Shown: positions 1 to 8,943, counted from the first letter of the stretch. The stretch is DNA of 64,000 nt from Acidimicrobiales bacterium (GCA_020628865.1 JAHDEJ010000012.1:1-64000); one strand, 5' to 3'. The notes: generated from the sequence alone by a model not told the origin. Numbers and translations: made by a program.

Positions 1-90
1 GTCATTTCCCGCCTCGATTGCGTCCATCCGAACGAAGACGGACAGCGGGCGATTGCCGAACGGGTTGCCCAAGCGCTGCTCGATCTCTAG
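1..90 (+). CDS. C-terminal end of an SGNH/GDSL-type hydrolase (partial)
   Basis: Only the last 29 codons are inside the window, ending at TAG 88-90. The residues read DCVHPNEDGQRAIAERVAQ, which matches block V of SGNH/GDSL esterases, where the Asp and His of the catalytic triad sit in a DxxHP motif followed by a helix that contains G..AIA. The gene starts upstream of the window. The rest of the enzyme and its substrate cannot be seen. A kinase gene follows 27 bases later on the same strand, so the two could be cotranscribed. Confidence 0.6.
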   Translation, partial: VISRLDCVHPNEDGQRAIAERVAQALLDL

Positions 91-117
91 AAAGAGGGTC
101 GGCAGAAGAGGAGCCCG

Positions 118-975
118 TTGTTCTCATCCATCACCGTCGGCCGTCACTTCGGCCCCTACTTCCTCGTGGATGTGTTGGGGAAGGGCGCCTCGGCGACGGT
201 GTACGTGGGGCGCCGTTCGGACGACGTCGAGGTGGCCGTGAAGGTGCTTTCGACCTTCGCCATGGGCAACGCGGAGTTCCGGCGGGCCGTTCCACGCGAG
301 TTCAATGCCTTGGAGAAGCTCGATCATCGCGGGGTCATCCGGGCGCACAAGACCGGCACGATCGCCGACGTCCTCTTCATCGAGCTTGAACTGGTGCGCG
401 GTCCGACGCTCGACGGACTTCTCGAGCCCGGGAAGGGGCTTGCGCTCCAGCGCTCCGTCGATGTGTGCGCCGCGGCAGCAGATGCACTGCAGCACTGCCA
501 TGAACATGGGGTGGTCCACCGCGATGTGAAGCCGTCGAACATCCTGATGCGCGACGACTCGCCCGTCCTGTTCGATTTCGGACTGGCGCAGGATGCCGCC
601 GACCCGGATGCGGAACCCGGCCGGCTCTACGCCACGCCGATGACGGCGTCGCCCGAGCAGGTTCGGGCCGAGGGTCCGGTCGACGGTCGGGCCGACGTGT
701 ATGCCCTCGGAATGACCCTCTATCGACTGGCTGCCGGCAAGCTTCCGTTCTACGGAGAACGCATGGACCTGCTCCGACTCCATGTCGAGGCGGAACCGGC
801 GGCGCCATCCACCACCAACAAGGCGATCCCTCCGGAACTCGACGCGCTGATTCTCCGGGCGATCGAAAAGTCGCCAGACGATCGCTTCGCGTCGGCCGCC
901 GACTTCGGCGCTGCGCTCCGCTCGCTCGATCCCGAGACGCTCGTCGAGAAGAAGGGTCGCTGGTACCGCAGGTGA
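118..975 (+). CDS. Cytosolic Ser/Thr protein kinase (catalytic domain only)
   Basis: A 285-residue Hanks-type kinase with no membrane segment or sensor domain. The glycine loop is GKGASATVYVG (about residues 19-29). The catalytic loop is HRDVKPSN, followed by DFGLA and a SPEQ motif that replaces the usual APE. The protein ends just after the kinase fold. The start is TTG at 118, with AGAGGAG at 107-113; the spacing of four bases is short, so the start is not certain. The preceding gene ends 27 bases upstream. The substrate is unknown. Confidence 0.88.
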   Translation: MFSSITVGRHFGPYFLVDVLGKGASATVYVGRRSDDVEVAVKVLSTFAMGNAEFRRAVPREFNALEKLDHRGVIRAHKTGTIADVLFIELELVRGPTLDGLLEPGKGLALQRSVDVCAAAADALQHCHEHGVVHRDVKPSNILMRDDSPVLFDFGLAQDAADPDAEPGRLYATPMTASPEQVRAEGPVDGRADVYALGMTLYRLAAGKLPFYGERMDLLRLHVEAEPAAPSTTNKAIPPELDALILRAIEKSPDDRFASAADFGAALRSLDPETLVEKKGRWYRR

Positions 976-1030
976 ACGGGCGGGCCGAACAAAGTTCGGT
1001 TGGTTCACCCACGGGACGGAATGACGCACC

Positions 1031-1036
1031 TATTGT
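1031..1036 (+). promoter_or_regulatory. Leaderless -10 box TATTGT
   Basis: TATTGT lies seven bases before the ATG at 1044, and there is no ribosome binding site. This is the leaderless arrangement seen repeatedly in this window, and it sets the start of the small zinc-ribbon gene. Confidence 0.5.
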
Positions 1037-1043
1037 CGGCGCC

Positions 1044-1208
1044 ATGACCACCGAACCGCAGGCGTCGATGCCGTCCCTCGAGGACTCGCCGACCGTGCTC
1101 GGTTGCGACGACTGCGAAGTCACGTGGCGCGATCATCCCGGAGCCCCGTGCTGGTTCTGTGGCGCTCCCGGTCATGTCATCCGTCCGGAACGCCTCGTTC
1201 TCGACTGA
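1044..1208 (+). CDS. Small zinc-ribbon protein
   Basis: A 54-residue protein with two CxxC knuckles (CDDC and CWFC), a layout suited to binding one zinc ion. The rest is acidic and hydrophilic. The reading frame is open back to 972, but the ATG at 1044 directly after the TATTGT box is the likely start. It lies between the kinase and the cyclophilin genes on the same strand, 21 bases before the latter. The function is unknown; small zinc ribbons may bind nucleic acid or act as partner subunits. Confidence 0.6.
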   Translation: MTTEPQASMPSLEDSPTVLGCDDCEVTWRDHPGAPCWFCGAPGHVIRPERLVLD

Positions 1209-1229
1209 CCCATCTTCAGGAGCATTTCC

Positions 1230-1787
1230 ATGTCCAGCATTGCCTGCCCCCCGCCCGAAGGTTCCGCCGAGCGCGTCACCGAGTTCGCCGAAGCGCCTCC
1301 GATGTGCATCGACCCGGCCAAGACCTACACGGCCGTGATGGACACCTCGATGGGTTCGATGACGATCGCCCTCGATGCGGCGAAGGCGCCGAAGACCGTC
1401 AACAACTTCGTCGTGCTCGCCCGATACCGCTACTACGAGGGCATCATCTTCCATCGCATCATCAACACGTTCATGTGTCAGGGCGGCGACCCGACCGGCA
1501 CCGGTCGGGGTGGCCCCGGGTACCGCTTCGAAGATGAGCTCCCGGCACCCGGCGAATACCAGATCGGCTCCGTTGCCATGGCCAACGCCGGACCGAACAC
1601 GAACGGCAGCCAGTTCTTCCTCGTCAGTGGCGGCGCCGGCGTCGGTCTGCCCCCGCAGTACTCACTCTTCGGTCAGATCACCGAGGGGCTCGACGTGCTC
1701 GAAGCGATGCAGTCGGTGCAGACCGATCGCTCCGATCGGCCCCACGAGGATGTCGTCATCAATTCGGTGACGATCACCGAGGCCTAA
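1230..1787 (+). CDS. Cyclophilin-type peptidyl-prolyl cis-trans isomerase
   Basis: A 185-residue cyclophilin that catalyses cis-trans isomerisation of proline peptide bonds. The core reads FHRIINTFMCQGGDPTGTG, which holds the catalytic Arg and the substrate-binding Gln, followed by NGSQFFLV. There is no signal peptide or membrane anchor, so it is probably cytosolic. AGGAG eight bases before the ATG at 1230 supports the start. It converges with the PAS protein gene on the other strand, with 14 bases between their ends. Confidence 0.93.
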   Translation: MSSIACPPPEGSAERVTEFAEAPPMCIDPAKTYTAVMDTSMGSMTIALDAAKAPKTVNNFVVLARYRYYEGIIFHRIINTFMCQGGDPTGTGRGGPGYRFEDELPAPGEYQIGSVAMANAGPNTNGSQFFLVSGGAGVGLPPQYSLFGQITEGLDVLEAMQSVQTDRSDRPHEDVVINSVTITEA

Positions 1788-1801
1788 GGGAAGTCGGAGT
1801 A

Positions 1802-2569
1802 TCAGGCCGCGAAGCTGACTTCGCCGGGCGTCGCGGCCCAGGCGCCGGCTTCGGCTTCTCGGACGATGGTGGCCGCTGCGAGTTCCTCGACCGGAAGGGC
1901 GAGGCCGATTCGTGCGTTCAAGCCGCTCTCGCGCAGCGAGGCCGACATGCGCTCCGCCATCTGCGTGGCCGCCTTCGTCGTCGACACGTTCTCGGCGCAC
2001 AACACGAAGCTGCCGTCGGGCGAGCTGGCCACGAGATCGGTCGGCCGCAGGGTGGTCAGCAGCTGACGAGCCGCTTCCTTGCGAAGCATCTCGTCGCGTG
2101 CGTCTTCCGGGCTGAGCAACACGACGGCCACGGCGAGCGGACGCTGATCGCCGACGAGCGCTTCGATGCGGTCGATGGCCGCCGAGCGCTCGGGAAGTCC
2201 GGTGATGTGATCGACCTCGTGGCGCTGCTGGGTGACCGTCTCGTCGTCGCTCACGATGATGCCGACGGCGCTGAGCGCCTGACCGGCGTCGTCGCTGGCG
2301 GTCTGACCGCGGAGTTGGAAGCGCAACTCGCTTCCGGTCAGTCGCACCGTGATGGGCTGATGGGTGTCGCCCGGGTTCGTGAAGAGCGAGTTCCACCAGG
2401 CATCCACGAGTGCCCGATCCTGCGGATCGACCGAGTCGCGCCAGTCATCGCCGGGCACCCGGCGAAGCAACTGCACGAACGGCGGGTTGGACGTGATGAT
2501 CGTGCCGGCAGCGTCGGCTTCGAAGGCGGCGCTGGTGAGCACGCTGGTGAGGGCGGTCAAACGATCCAT
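1802..2569 (-). CDS. PAS plus degenerate GGDEF domain protein
   Basis: A 255-residue cytosolic protein. Residues 1-115 look like a PAS fold (EADAAGTIITSNPPF followed by a WRDSVDPQD segment). From DHITGLPERSAAIDRI onward it follows the start of a GGDEF domain (usual form DxLTGLPNR). Where the GG(D/E)EF signature is expected it reads SPDGSFVL, so diguanylate cyclase activity is unlikely. It may bind nucleotide or act as a sensor or scaffold. It lies 21 bases after the end of the zinc-ribbon membrane protein gene on the same strand. Confidence 0.65.
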   Translation of the reverse strand: MDRLTALTSVLTSAAFEADAAGTIITSNPPFVQLLRRVPGDDWRDSVDPQDRALVDAWWNSLFTNPGDTHQPITVRLTGSELRFQLRGQTASDDAGQALSAVGIIVSDDETVTQQRHEVDHITGLPERSAAIDRIEALVGDQRPLAVAVVLLSPEDARDEMLRKEAARQLLTTLRPTDLVASSPDGSFVLCAENVSTTKAATQMAERMSASLRESGLNARIGLALPVEELAAATIVREAEAGAWAATPGEVSFAA

Positions 2570-2590
2570 GATCAGGTCCTATCCATGAGG

Positions 2591-3751
2591 TCAGTCATCT
2601 TCTTCGACAAGGGTTTCGGCCACGACGCTGTCGACGTACGACGGCGCATCGGCGCAAATGGCCGATCCGAGCGACAGCGAGTCGACCACGGTCGTCTCGC
2701 GAGTGGCGATCTGTTGCAATGCGGTCAGCGGAGCGGTCTGCGGTCCGATCTCCACCTGAAGCGGGTCGCCCTGACTGCTCACATGGATCACGGCCTGGTC
2801 GGTCGAGCGGAGCGGCTCCGTCGAGACGACGATCCCGTTCGTCTCCGAATCGAGTGTCACCCAGAACATTGGCTCGCCCTGCGGTTCCTCGACGATCTTC
2901 ATGTTGCGATTGCTGGCGGCTGCGCTCGTCACGACGCCGAGGCCCGATCCGTGGGAGGTCAGCCGTCCGATCGTCTCGGAGCCGATGCGACTCCGGACGA
3001 GTGCGATGGCCGCACCCCGGAGTTCGCCACCGTCGAAGACGACGTTGTGTTCGTCGATGAGGACGCCCGGCGTGCGCCAGTCATCGATCGCCGACTCCTT
3101 GCCGGTCACGATCGCCGGGCACTCGTAGAGCTCGACCATCACGAAGACGGAGCTGAACTTGCCGAGGATCTCGTTCTCGGTCCAGACGCGTGCAGGCGGT
3201 TCGGTCGTGGTGGTCGACGGCCGGGTCGTGGTGCTGGCGAATGCCAGCTCGGTCGGTGCGGCAACCTCGACGGGTTCACTGGTGAGCGTCCGATAGCCGA
3301 GCCAGCCGACGACGGCTGCGAGAATCACGAGGGCGATCGCCGTCTTGCGACCCGGATCGTTCGATTCCCGAATCGGTGACGCATCGATCGAGGCGGTTCG
3401 GGTGCCGATCATCGGAATGCCGCTCGCTGCCGTGGCCGTCGGAACAGCACTCACCGTCGGGGACGATTCCGGAGGTTCATCGATCCGTCGCGGCCGTTGC
3501 GGCGTGGGTGTCGGCGTTTCCGGTTTGCCGAGGCCCAGCGCGGCACTCAGCCGACGATGTTCGACGGACTTGAGTGACTCGACACGACCATCGGACGTGG
3601 GCGGGGGCTCCTCCGGGATCTCCGGTGCGGGCGCGACGAACTCTTCGGCTTCAGGAGCGGGATCGAGACCGATTTTGAGCAGCTGGCCATTGCAGCGCTC
3701 GCAGAAATCTGCCTCAGCTGAGTTGTGTGCACCGCAGAGATAGCAATCCAC
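2591..3751 (-). CDS. Zinc-ribbon, single-pass membrane protein
   Basis: A 386-residue protein. The N-terminus is a four-cysteine zinc ribbon (CYLCG then CERCNG). A Pro-rich acidic linker follows, then one membrane segment at about residues 136-155 and an outer domain of about 200 residues preceded by a Thr-rich stretch. The outer domain has a few features of a decayed trypsin-like fold, but I see no catalytic triad. The start is GTG at 3751, because the ribbon begins right there; the open frame continues upstream to 3934 with arginine-rich, non-conserved-looking sequence. Function unknown. Confidence 0.6.
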   Translation of the reverse strand: MDCYLCGAHNSAEADFCERCNGQLLKIGLDPAPEAEEFVAPAPEIPEEPPPTSDGRVESLKSVEHRRLSAALGLGKPETPTPTPQRPRRIDEPPESSPTVSAVPTATAASGIPMIGTRTASIDASPIRESNDPGRKTAIALVILAAVVGWLGYRTLTSEPVEVAAPTELAFASTTTRPSTTTTEPPARVWTENEILGKFSSVFVMVELYECPAIVTGKESAIDDWRTPGVLIDEHNVVFDGGELRGAAIALVRSRIGSETIGRLTSHGSGLGVVTSAAASNRNMKIVEEPQGEPMFWVTLDSETNGIVVSTEPLRSTDQAVIHVSSQGDPLQVEIGPQTAPLTALQQIATRETTVVDSLSLGSAICADAPSYVDSVVAETLVEEDD

Positions 3752-3821
3752 GTGAAAAATGGGGCCTTCCGACGTTGACCGTCCGTCACCCTCAATCGGC
3801 TTTTCAGCGTGGAAGCTGAGG

Positions 3822-4241
3822 TTATTCGGCGTCCTTCTCGGCCTTGTGCACGCCGGGTTCGGCGCGGCGTTCTCGCCACCCATCGGCCTCCCGTCGCGCC
3901 TCCTCCTCGAGCGAGATGGCGAGGTAGGCGGCACGATGGTTTCGCATCTTCCAGAGATTGCGTCCGTATTCGCTCACGTAGCGTGTGATGAACCGTCGGG
4001 GGCCGAGCTCGGAGAACTGCCGGACGTGGACGAGTTCGTGGGCCATCAGCGTGGACGCGCGACGTTCGATGCGGTCGCCGCGCAGGAGCACGTACCGGCC
4101 GATCGCCATCCCGTCGGCGGCCGGTGGCAGCAGATTGGTTCGGACGAGGGTCACCTTGTCGAGGAGTCCGTCGGCGACGTGGTCGTAGAGACGCACTTCT
4201 TCGGGGTCGAGCGAGCGACGGCGGGTCGGTGCAGCAGCCAT
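3822..4241 (-). CDS. DUF4157-like HExxH metallopeptidase-fold protein
   Basis: A 139-residue protein with the motif LMAHELVHVRQF (HExxH plus RQF), typical of the DUF4157 family, small zinc-metallopeptidase-like proteins whose substrates are mostly unknown. There is no signal peptide. The C-terminus is highly charged (EEEARREADGWRERR). The ATG at 4241 is chosen because TACCAT lies six bases upstream; the frame stays open to 4721 without a better start. The next gene on this strand begins 70 bases downstream. Confidence 0.65.
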   Translation of the reverse strand: MAAAPTRRRSLDPEEVRLYDHVADGLLDKVTLVRTNLLPPAADGMAIGRYVLLRGDRIERRASTLMAHELVHVRQFSELGPRRFITRYVSEYGRNLWKMRNHRAAYLAISLEEEARREADGWRERRAEPGVHKAEKDAE

Positions 4242-4247
4242 TTCGTG

Positions 4248-4253
4248 ATGGTA
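4248..4253 (-). promoter_or_regulatory. Leaderless -10 box TACCAT
   Basis: On the minus strand TACCAT is followed by six bases and then the ATG at 4241 of the DUF4157-like gene. It lies 46 bases from the divergent leaderless box of the DUF3499-like gene. Confidence 0.45.
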
Positions 4254-4299
4254 GCAACCCGACGAAATCACACAGATGTACTTTGCCGGCGGCAGTTGG

Positions 4300-4305
4300 T
4301 ACGGT
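4300..4305 (+). promoter_or_regulatory. Leaderless -10 box TACGGT
   Basis: TACGGT, six bases, then GTG at 4312. This supports the GTG rather than the upstream in-frame ATG at 4276 as the start of the DUF3499-like gene. Confidence 0.5.
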
Positions 4306-4311
4306 GGGGTC

Positions 4312-4653
4312 GTGGCGGTTCGTTGCGCGAAGCCCGGGTGTGCAGACCATGCAAAGGCGTGGTTCCTGATGGCGCGCGCCGGCTGCACCGTGCAGGTCCA
4401 CGACGCTCCGGTCGAGGGCTCGATCGCCCTGTGCGCGTCCCACCTGGAGCGGTTCTCCCTGCCTGCCGGATGGTCCTTCGAACGGCCGGTCCCCGTGTCG
4501 ACCCCGGCCGCACGTCCCGCGCCGGAGTCACCGGAATCCGACGCCGCGACCCGGCGTCCCTGGTTCTCCACGGTGGCACCGTCCACCGAGCAGGTTCCGG
4601 TCGCCGGCGGCCTTCTGGCCCGAGCGTTCAACGGACCGCAGCCCGTCAACTGA
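4312..4653 (+). CDS. DUF3499-like actinobacterial protein
   Basis: A 113-residue protein beginning MAVRCAKPGCADHAKAWF and later carrying LCASHLERF. The paired Cys motifs (C....C and C..H) and length fit DUF3499, a family found in Actinobacteria with no established function; the cysteines suggest metal binding. The C-terminal half is Pro- and Ala-rich and looks unstructured. The start is the GTG at 4312 (leaderless box). A membrane-anchored propeller gene follows 21 bases later on the same strand. Confidence 0.7.
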   Translation: MAVRCAKPGCADHAKAWFLMARAGCTVQVHDAPVEGSIALCASHLERFSLPAGWSFERPVPVSTPAARPAPESPESDAATRRPWFSTVAPSTEQVPVAGGLLARAFNGPQPVN

Positions 4654-4674
4654 CGTCGGGCCGGGGCGCATTCG

Positions 4675-6339
4675 ATGGCCGTGACCGCGGAGCAGGAGTC
4701 GTCGGACGGCGCAGCGTCCACGTCGCCCTACCCCGAAGAACTCATCACCACCACGGTCGAGCCCCGTCGGCGGCGTCGCCGGCAACGAACGATCGATCGA
4801 ATTCGGCTCGGGCTCGCAATCATGGCCGGCCTGATCATCGCCACGACCTTCTCGGCCATTCCCCTGGCCGAAGACTTCACCACGAGCACCCTCGAATTCC
4901 TGTCGATCGTCGAACCGGAGCCTGCTGCCGAGCCGCCGCCGATTGGGGAGGAAGTGGTCACGACGACCACCGTGCCGACGATTCAGTTCGACCCGAGCGT
5001 CTGGGTGGACCCGCGCATGGTCGGCATGTCGCCGCCGAACGCCGTGCCCGGCTTGTTGACATTTCGAGGCTCGCCGACCCGGACCTTCCACGGCACCGGC
5101 CCCATACCGGTCGATCCGGTGGCCGACTGGCGCTACCCGGAGAGCGGTGGCCTCTGCCGGCAGTCGACGGTCGGCGCCGAGACCCGAACGTGGTGCGGCA
5201 CCGGCTGGACCGGCCAGCCGGCGCTGTTCGAGCGAGACGGTCGACTCTGGGCCGTGTTCGGCGCACTCGACGGGGCCGTGCACTTCCTCGACGCGGAGAC
5301 GGGTGAACGGCTTCTTCCCAGCTTCCAGACGGACGACATCATCAAGGGCTCGGTGACCGTCGACCCCGATGGCTTCCCGATCGTCTACACGGGCTCACGC
5401 GACAACTTCTATCGGGCGATCGCGTTCGATGGCGACACGCCGCGCGAGTTGTGGCGGGTCGAAGCCGACGAGTTCGGGCCGACCCTCTGGAACAACGACT
5501 GGGACGGCTCCGGTCTCGTGCTGCGCGACCACCTCTTCATCGGTGGCGAGAACAGTCGCATCCACATCTTCCGATTGAACCGGAGCGTCGACGCCGACGG
5601 CCTGGTGCAGGTCGACCCGGTGCTGCTCTTCGATGCGCCCGGTTGGGATGACGAGCTCCTTCGAGCGGTCGGCGACAACGTGTCGATCGAGAACTCGGTG
5701 GCGATCAGCGGCGACACGCTGTACTTCGCGAACTCCGGTGGCCTCGTGCAGGGCTGGGACATCGGCGGCCTCGAAGCAGGAATCGAACCGGAGCGGGTGT
5801 TCCGCTACTGGGCCGGCGACGACGTCGATGCGACCATCGTCATCGACGACGAGGGGATGCTCTACGTCGCCGTCGAGTTCGAGCGAAACACGGCGCGCTC
5901 ACGGGAGCTCGGTCAGCTGCTGAAGCTCGACCCGACGAGGGACGGCGACGATGCGCTGGTCTGGGCGGTCGAGGAGCGACAGGCGATCAACACGGGCATC
6001 TGGGGCACGCCGGCCCTGCATCAGGACGCCGTCATCTTCGGGAGCGAGGGCGGCCGGCTCCGGGCGGTCGACCGGTTCACGGGTGAACCGCTGTGGGATC
6101 TCGGGTTGGGCTTCCACCTCTGGCAGTCGCCGGTCGTCGTGGACGACGTTCTGCTCATGGGCAACTGTTCCGGCGTCCTGCGGGCGTTCGATGTGCGCGA
6201 TGTGCGGGTGGTACCCGAGGAGCTGTGGGCGCTCCCGTTGGATGAGGGCTGTATCGAGTCGACGCCGGCGGTGTGGAACGGGCGAATCGTCGTCGGCACC
6301 CGCCTCGGCGGCGTCTACGGGATCACCGAACGCAACTAG
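4675..6339 (+). CDS. Membrane-anchored PQQ-type beta-propeller protein
   Basis: A 554-residue protein. After a charged N-terminus there is one membrane segment at about residues 45-62 (LGLAIMAGLIIATTFSAIP), then a Pro/Thr linker, then about 430 residues of propeller blades. Blades show patterns such as VDPDGFPIVYTGSRDN, VYGITERN and GSEGGRLRAVDRFTGEPLW, typical of PQQ-like repeats. No enzyme motif is visible, so it may be a binding scaffold like BamB or a sensor. It should lie outside the membrane. It follows the DUF3499-like gene and converges with cysS. Confidence 0.8.
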   Translation: MAVTAEQESSDGAASTSPYPEELITTTVEPRRRRRRQRTIDRIRLGLAIMAGLIIATTFSAIPLAEDFTTSTLEFLSIVEPEPAAEPPPIGEEVVTTTTVPTIQFDPSVWVDPRMVGMSPPNAVPGLLTFRGSPTRTFHGTGPIPVDPVADWRYPESGGLCRQSTVGAETRTWCGTGWTGQPALFERDGRLWAVFGALDGAVHFLDAETGERLLPSFQTDDIIKGSVTVDPDGFPIVYTGSRDNFYRAIAFDGDTPRELWRVEADEFGPTLWNNDWDGSGLVLRDHLFIGGENSRIHIFRLNRSVDADGLVQVDPVLLFDAPGWDDELLRAVGDNVSIENSVAISGDTLYFANSGGLVQGWDIGGLEAGIEPERVFRYWAGDDVDATIVIDDEGMLYVAVEFERNTARSRELGQLLKLDPTRDGDDALVWAVEERQAINTGIWGTPALHQDAVIFGSEGGRLRAVDRFTGEPLWDLGLGFHLWQSPVVVDDVLLMGNCSGVLRAFDVRDVRVVPEELWALPLDEGCIESTPAVWNGRIVVGTRLGGVYGITERN

Positions 6340-6374
6340 TCACCCACGACACGCGCCCCATCGGGATCATGGGC

Positions 6375-7757
6375 TCATCGGTACCAGGTGGGACCGCTGG
6401 GGGTGTCCTCGATCGTGATGCCCTGGGCGGCGAGTTCGTCACGGATCCGATCTGCCTCGGCCCAGTCCTTTGCCGCCTTGGCGGCCGTGCGTGCCTCGAC
6501 CATCGCATCGATTTCGGCGTCGCCGTCCTGTTCGCCGCCGGCCCCCGGAAGCTCCGGCGGTACGCCGAGCGCGGTCGCAAGCTCGACCGCCGTGGCGACC
6601 AGCACAGGAGCACCGTCGTCGCCGCCGTCGAGCGCCGAGTTCGCCTTGCGGACCAGCTCGAACACCACGGCCAACGCCTCGGGCGTGCCGAAGTCCCGGT
6701 CCATCTCCTCGCGGAACGCATCGCGGGCCGCCTCGTCGCGCTCGGCACCATCGATGGCGACGCCGGCCGTGATCGCTTTGCGCACCATTGCATCGATCCG
6801 GCGCGTGGCCTCCCGAGCCTGCGCGAGGATCTCCTCGTTCAGCTCGACGCTCTTGCGGTAGTGGGTCTGGAGCAGCAGCAGGCGCAGGGCCCGACCGTTC
6901 AGCGGATCCTGCGCGAGGACGTCGCGAATCGTCTGGAAGTTGTTGAGGGACTTCGACATCTTCTCGCCATCGATGTTCAACATGGCGTTGTGCATCCAGT
7001 AGCGCGAGAACTCGCGGCCGGCCGCCAGCGCCTCGGCCCGCTCATTCGTGTGATGCGGGAAGACGAGGTCGTTGCCGCCGCCGTGCAGGTCGAAGCCATC
7101 GCCGAGGATGCCGAGGCTCATCGCAACGCACTCGATGTGCCAGCCGGGGCGTCCGGGGCCCCAGGGCGAGTCCCAGGTCGGCTCGCCGGCCTTGGCGGCC
7201 TTCCACAGCGCAAAGTCGAGCGGGTCTTCCTTGTCCGGGTCCACCTCGACCCGGGCGCCGGCACCTTCGGCCAATTCGTCGTGGGTGCGGTGGACGAGCG
7301 CGCCGTAGTCCTCGACGGCTCGCACGCGCAGATACACGCCGGACGGAGTCGCGTAGGCGCTGCCGTTGTCGACCAACACCCGGATGAAGTCCACCATCTC
7401 GTCGACCCACTCGGTGGCGTGTGGTCGATCGTGCGGGTGCAGGATGTCGAGTTCGTCCATGACGGCGATGTACTCGGCCTCCCAGAACTTGGCCACCTCG
7501 GTTTCGGTGGACCCTTCTCGGGTGGCGCGGTTGATGATGTTGTCGTCGATGTCGGTCACGTTCGCGACGTGGTGAACGGTGTAGCCGCGCCATTCGAGGT
7601 ACCGGCGGGCAACGTCGTAGGTGAGCGCCTGACGGGCGTGACCCAGGTGCGGGTGGTCGTACACCGTGGGGCCACACGCGTAGAGGGACACCTCGCCCTC
7701 GATTCGTGGGGTGAAGTCGACGAGCTCGCCGGTCAGGGTGTCATGGATTCGAAGCAC
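6375..7757 (-). CDS. cysS: Cysteinyl-tRNA synthetase
   Basis: A 460-residue class I aminoacyl-tRNA synthetase that charges tRNA-Cys. The N-terminus has the zinc-ligand motif CGPTVYDHPHLGHARQAL with the HIGH-type motif HLGH. WHIECVAMS and FPHHTNE lie mid-protein, and KMSKSLNNF is the KMSKS loop. Length and C-terminal helical region are normal. The start is GTG at 7757, four bases after the mshC stop, so the two are cotranscribed and probably coupled. Open frame upstream of this overlaps mshC and is not real coding sequence. Confidence 0.95.
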   Translation of the reverse strand: MLRIHDTLTGELVDFTPRIEGEVSLYACGPTVYDHPHLGHARQALTYDVARRYLEWRGYTVHHVANVTDIDDNIINRATREGSTETEVAKFWEAEYIAVMDELDILHPHDRPHATEWVDEMVDFIRVLVDNGSAYATPSGVYLRVRAVEDYGALVHRTHDELAEGAGARVEVDPDKEDPLDFALWKAAKAGEPTWDSPWGPGRPGWHIECVAMSLGILGDGFDLHGGGNDLVFPHHTNERAEALAAGREFSRYWMHNAMLNIDGEKMSKSLNNFQTIRDVLAQDPLNGRALRLLLLQTHYRKSVELNEEILAQAREATRRIDAMVRKAITAGVAIDGAERDEAARDAFREEMDRDFGTPEALAVVFELVRKANSALDGGDDGAPVLVATAVELATALGVPPELPGAGGEQDGDAEIDAMVEARTAAKAAKDWAEADRIRDELAAQGITIEDTPSGPTWYR

Positions 7758-7761
7758 CCGT

Positions 7762-8931
7762 TCAGGGTAGAACGATTCCGACCAGTGCCGACGCCGTGCG
7801 CAGGCCATCTGCGGCGCCGGGGTGATCGCCGCGGCCCGCCAACATCGAATCGGTGAACGACGCCAGCGCGGCTCGCGCGCTCGGTGCGTCGAGATCGTCG
7901 TCGAGTGCGGCGCGAACATTCGTGAGGAGCGCGTCTGGGTCCGGGCCGGTCGCCTTCCCGGTCGCCTCGATCATCCGGTCGAAGAGCGTCTGCGCTTCGT
8001 CGATGTCGCCGTCGAACCACTCCCAGTTGTCGCGGTAGTGGTGGCCCATCAATGCGAGGCGGACGGCCTGCGGGGCGTGGGTCTTGACGAGCTCGCTGAC
8101 GAAGACGAGGTTGCCGAGCGACTTGGACATTTTCGTGCCCTGGTACGCAACCATGCCGGCGTGCATCCAGTGACGGGCGAACGGTTCGCCGTAGCCGTGC
8201 TCCGCTTGTGCCCGCTCGCATTCGTGGTGCGGGAAGATGAGGTCGGTGCCGCCGCCGTGCAGATCCAGGGTCTGCCCGAAATGGGCCCAACTCATGGCGC
8301 TGCACTCGATGTGCCAGCCCGGTCGGCCCGGTCCGAAGGGCGAGTCCCACGACGGCTCGTCGTCGGCCGAAGGCATCCACAGCACGAAGTCGAGCGGATT
8401 GCGTTGGCGGGGGTCGTCCGGGGTGCCGCCGCGCTCGCCGGCGAAGCGAACCATCGTGTCCTGGTCGTAGCCGGACAGCTGTCCGAACTCGGGCGCCGTG
8501 CGCACGTCGAACCAGGTCGTGCCCTCGACCGTGTAGGTGTGGCCGCCGGCCTCCAGTCGGGAGATGAGATCGATCATCGGCTCGATCGACTCGGTCGCCC
8601 GTGGCTCCGCAACCGGCGGGCGGGTGTTCAGCGCCACCATGTCGCCGTGGAACCGTTCCATCTCTCTCGCGGCCAGCTCCAGGAAGTCGATCCCGAGCTC
8701 ACGGGCCTTCGGCAGGATCGAGTCGTCGACATCGGTGACGTTGCGCACGAGTTCGACCGTGTGGCCGAGATCTTCGAGTCGTCGGATGAGCAGGTCGTAG
8801 GTGAGATAGGTGTTCGCGTGCCCGAGATGGGTCGAGTCGTACGGCGTGATACCGCACACGTAGAGGCGAACGGTCGGACCGGGCTCGAAGGGGACGACCA
8901 TCGACTGGGCCGTGTCAAAGATGCGGATCAC
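7762..8931 (-). CDS. mshC: Mycothiol ligase MshC
   Basis: A 389-residue paralogue of CysS. The motifs CGITPYDSTHLGHANTYL, WHIECSAMS and KMSKSLGN, the SGYDQDTM and RGGTPDDP segments, and the shorter length separate MshC from CysS. MshC joins cysteine to GlcN-inositol in mycothiol synthesis, the main thiol of Actinobacteria. The start is GTG at 8931, directly after a leaderless TACTCT box. It leads a two-gene operon with cysS; both enzymes activate cysteine. Confidence 0.88.
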   Translation of the reverse strand: MIRIFDTAQSMVVPFEPGPTVRLYVCGITPYDSTHLGHANTYLTYDLLIRRLEDLGHTVELVRNVTDVDDSILPKARELGIDFLELAAREMERFHGDMVALNTRPPVAEPRATESIEPMIDLISRLEAGGHTYTVEGTTWFDVRTAPEFGQLSGYDQDTMVRFAGERGGTPDDPRQRNPLDFVLWMPSADDEPSWDSPFGPGRPGWHIECSAMSWAHFGQTLDLHGGGTDLIFPHHECERAQAEHGYGEPFARHWMHAGMVAYQGTKMSKSLGNLVFVSELVKTHAPQAVRLALMGHHYRDNWEWFDGDIDEAQTLFDRMIEATGKATGPDPDALLTNVRAALDDDLDAPSARAALASFTDSMLAGRGDHPGAADGLRTASALVGIVLP

Positions 8932-8937
8932 GTTCGA

Positions 8938-8943
8938 AGAGTA
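8938..8943 (-). promoter_or_regulatory. Leaderless -10 box TACTCT for mshC-cysS
   Basis: Read on the minus strand, TACTCT is followed by six bases and the GTG start of mshC. No ribosome binding site is present. Confidence 0.5.

Noticed and set aside
7762-8931. Second copy of cysS by duplication
   Set aside because: Motifs and length place it with MshC, so it is a functional paralogue rather than a duplicate tRNA synthetase.
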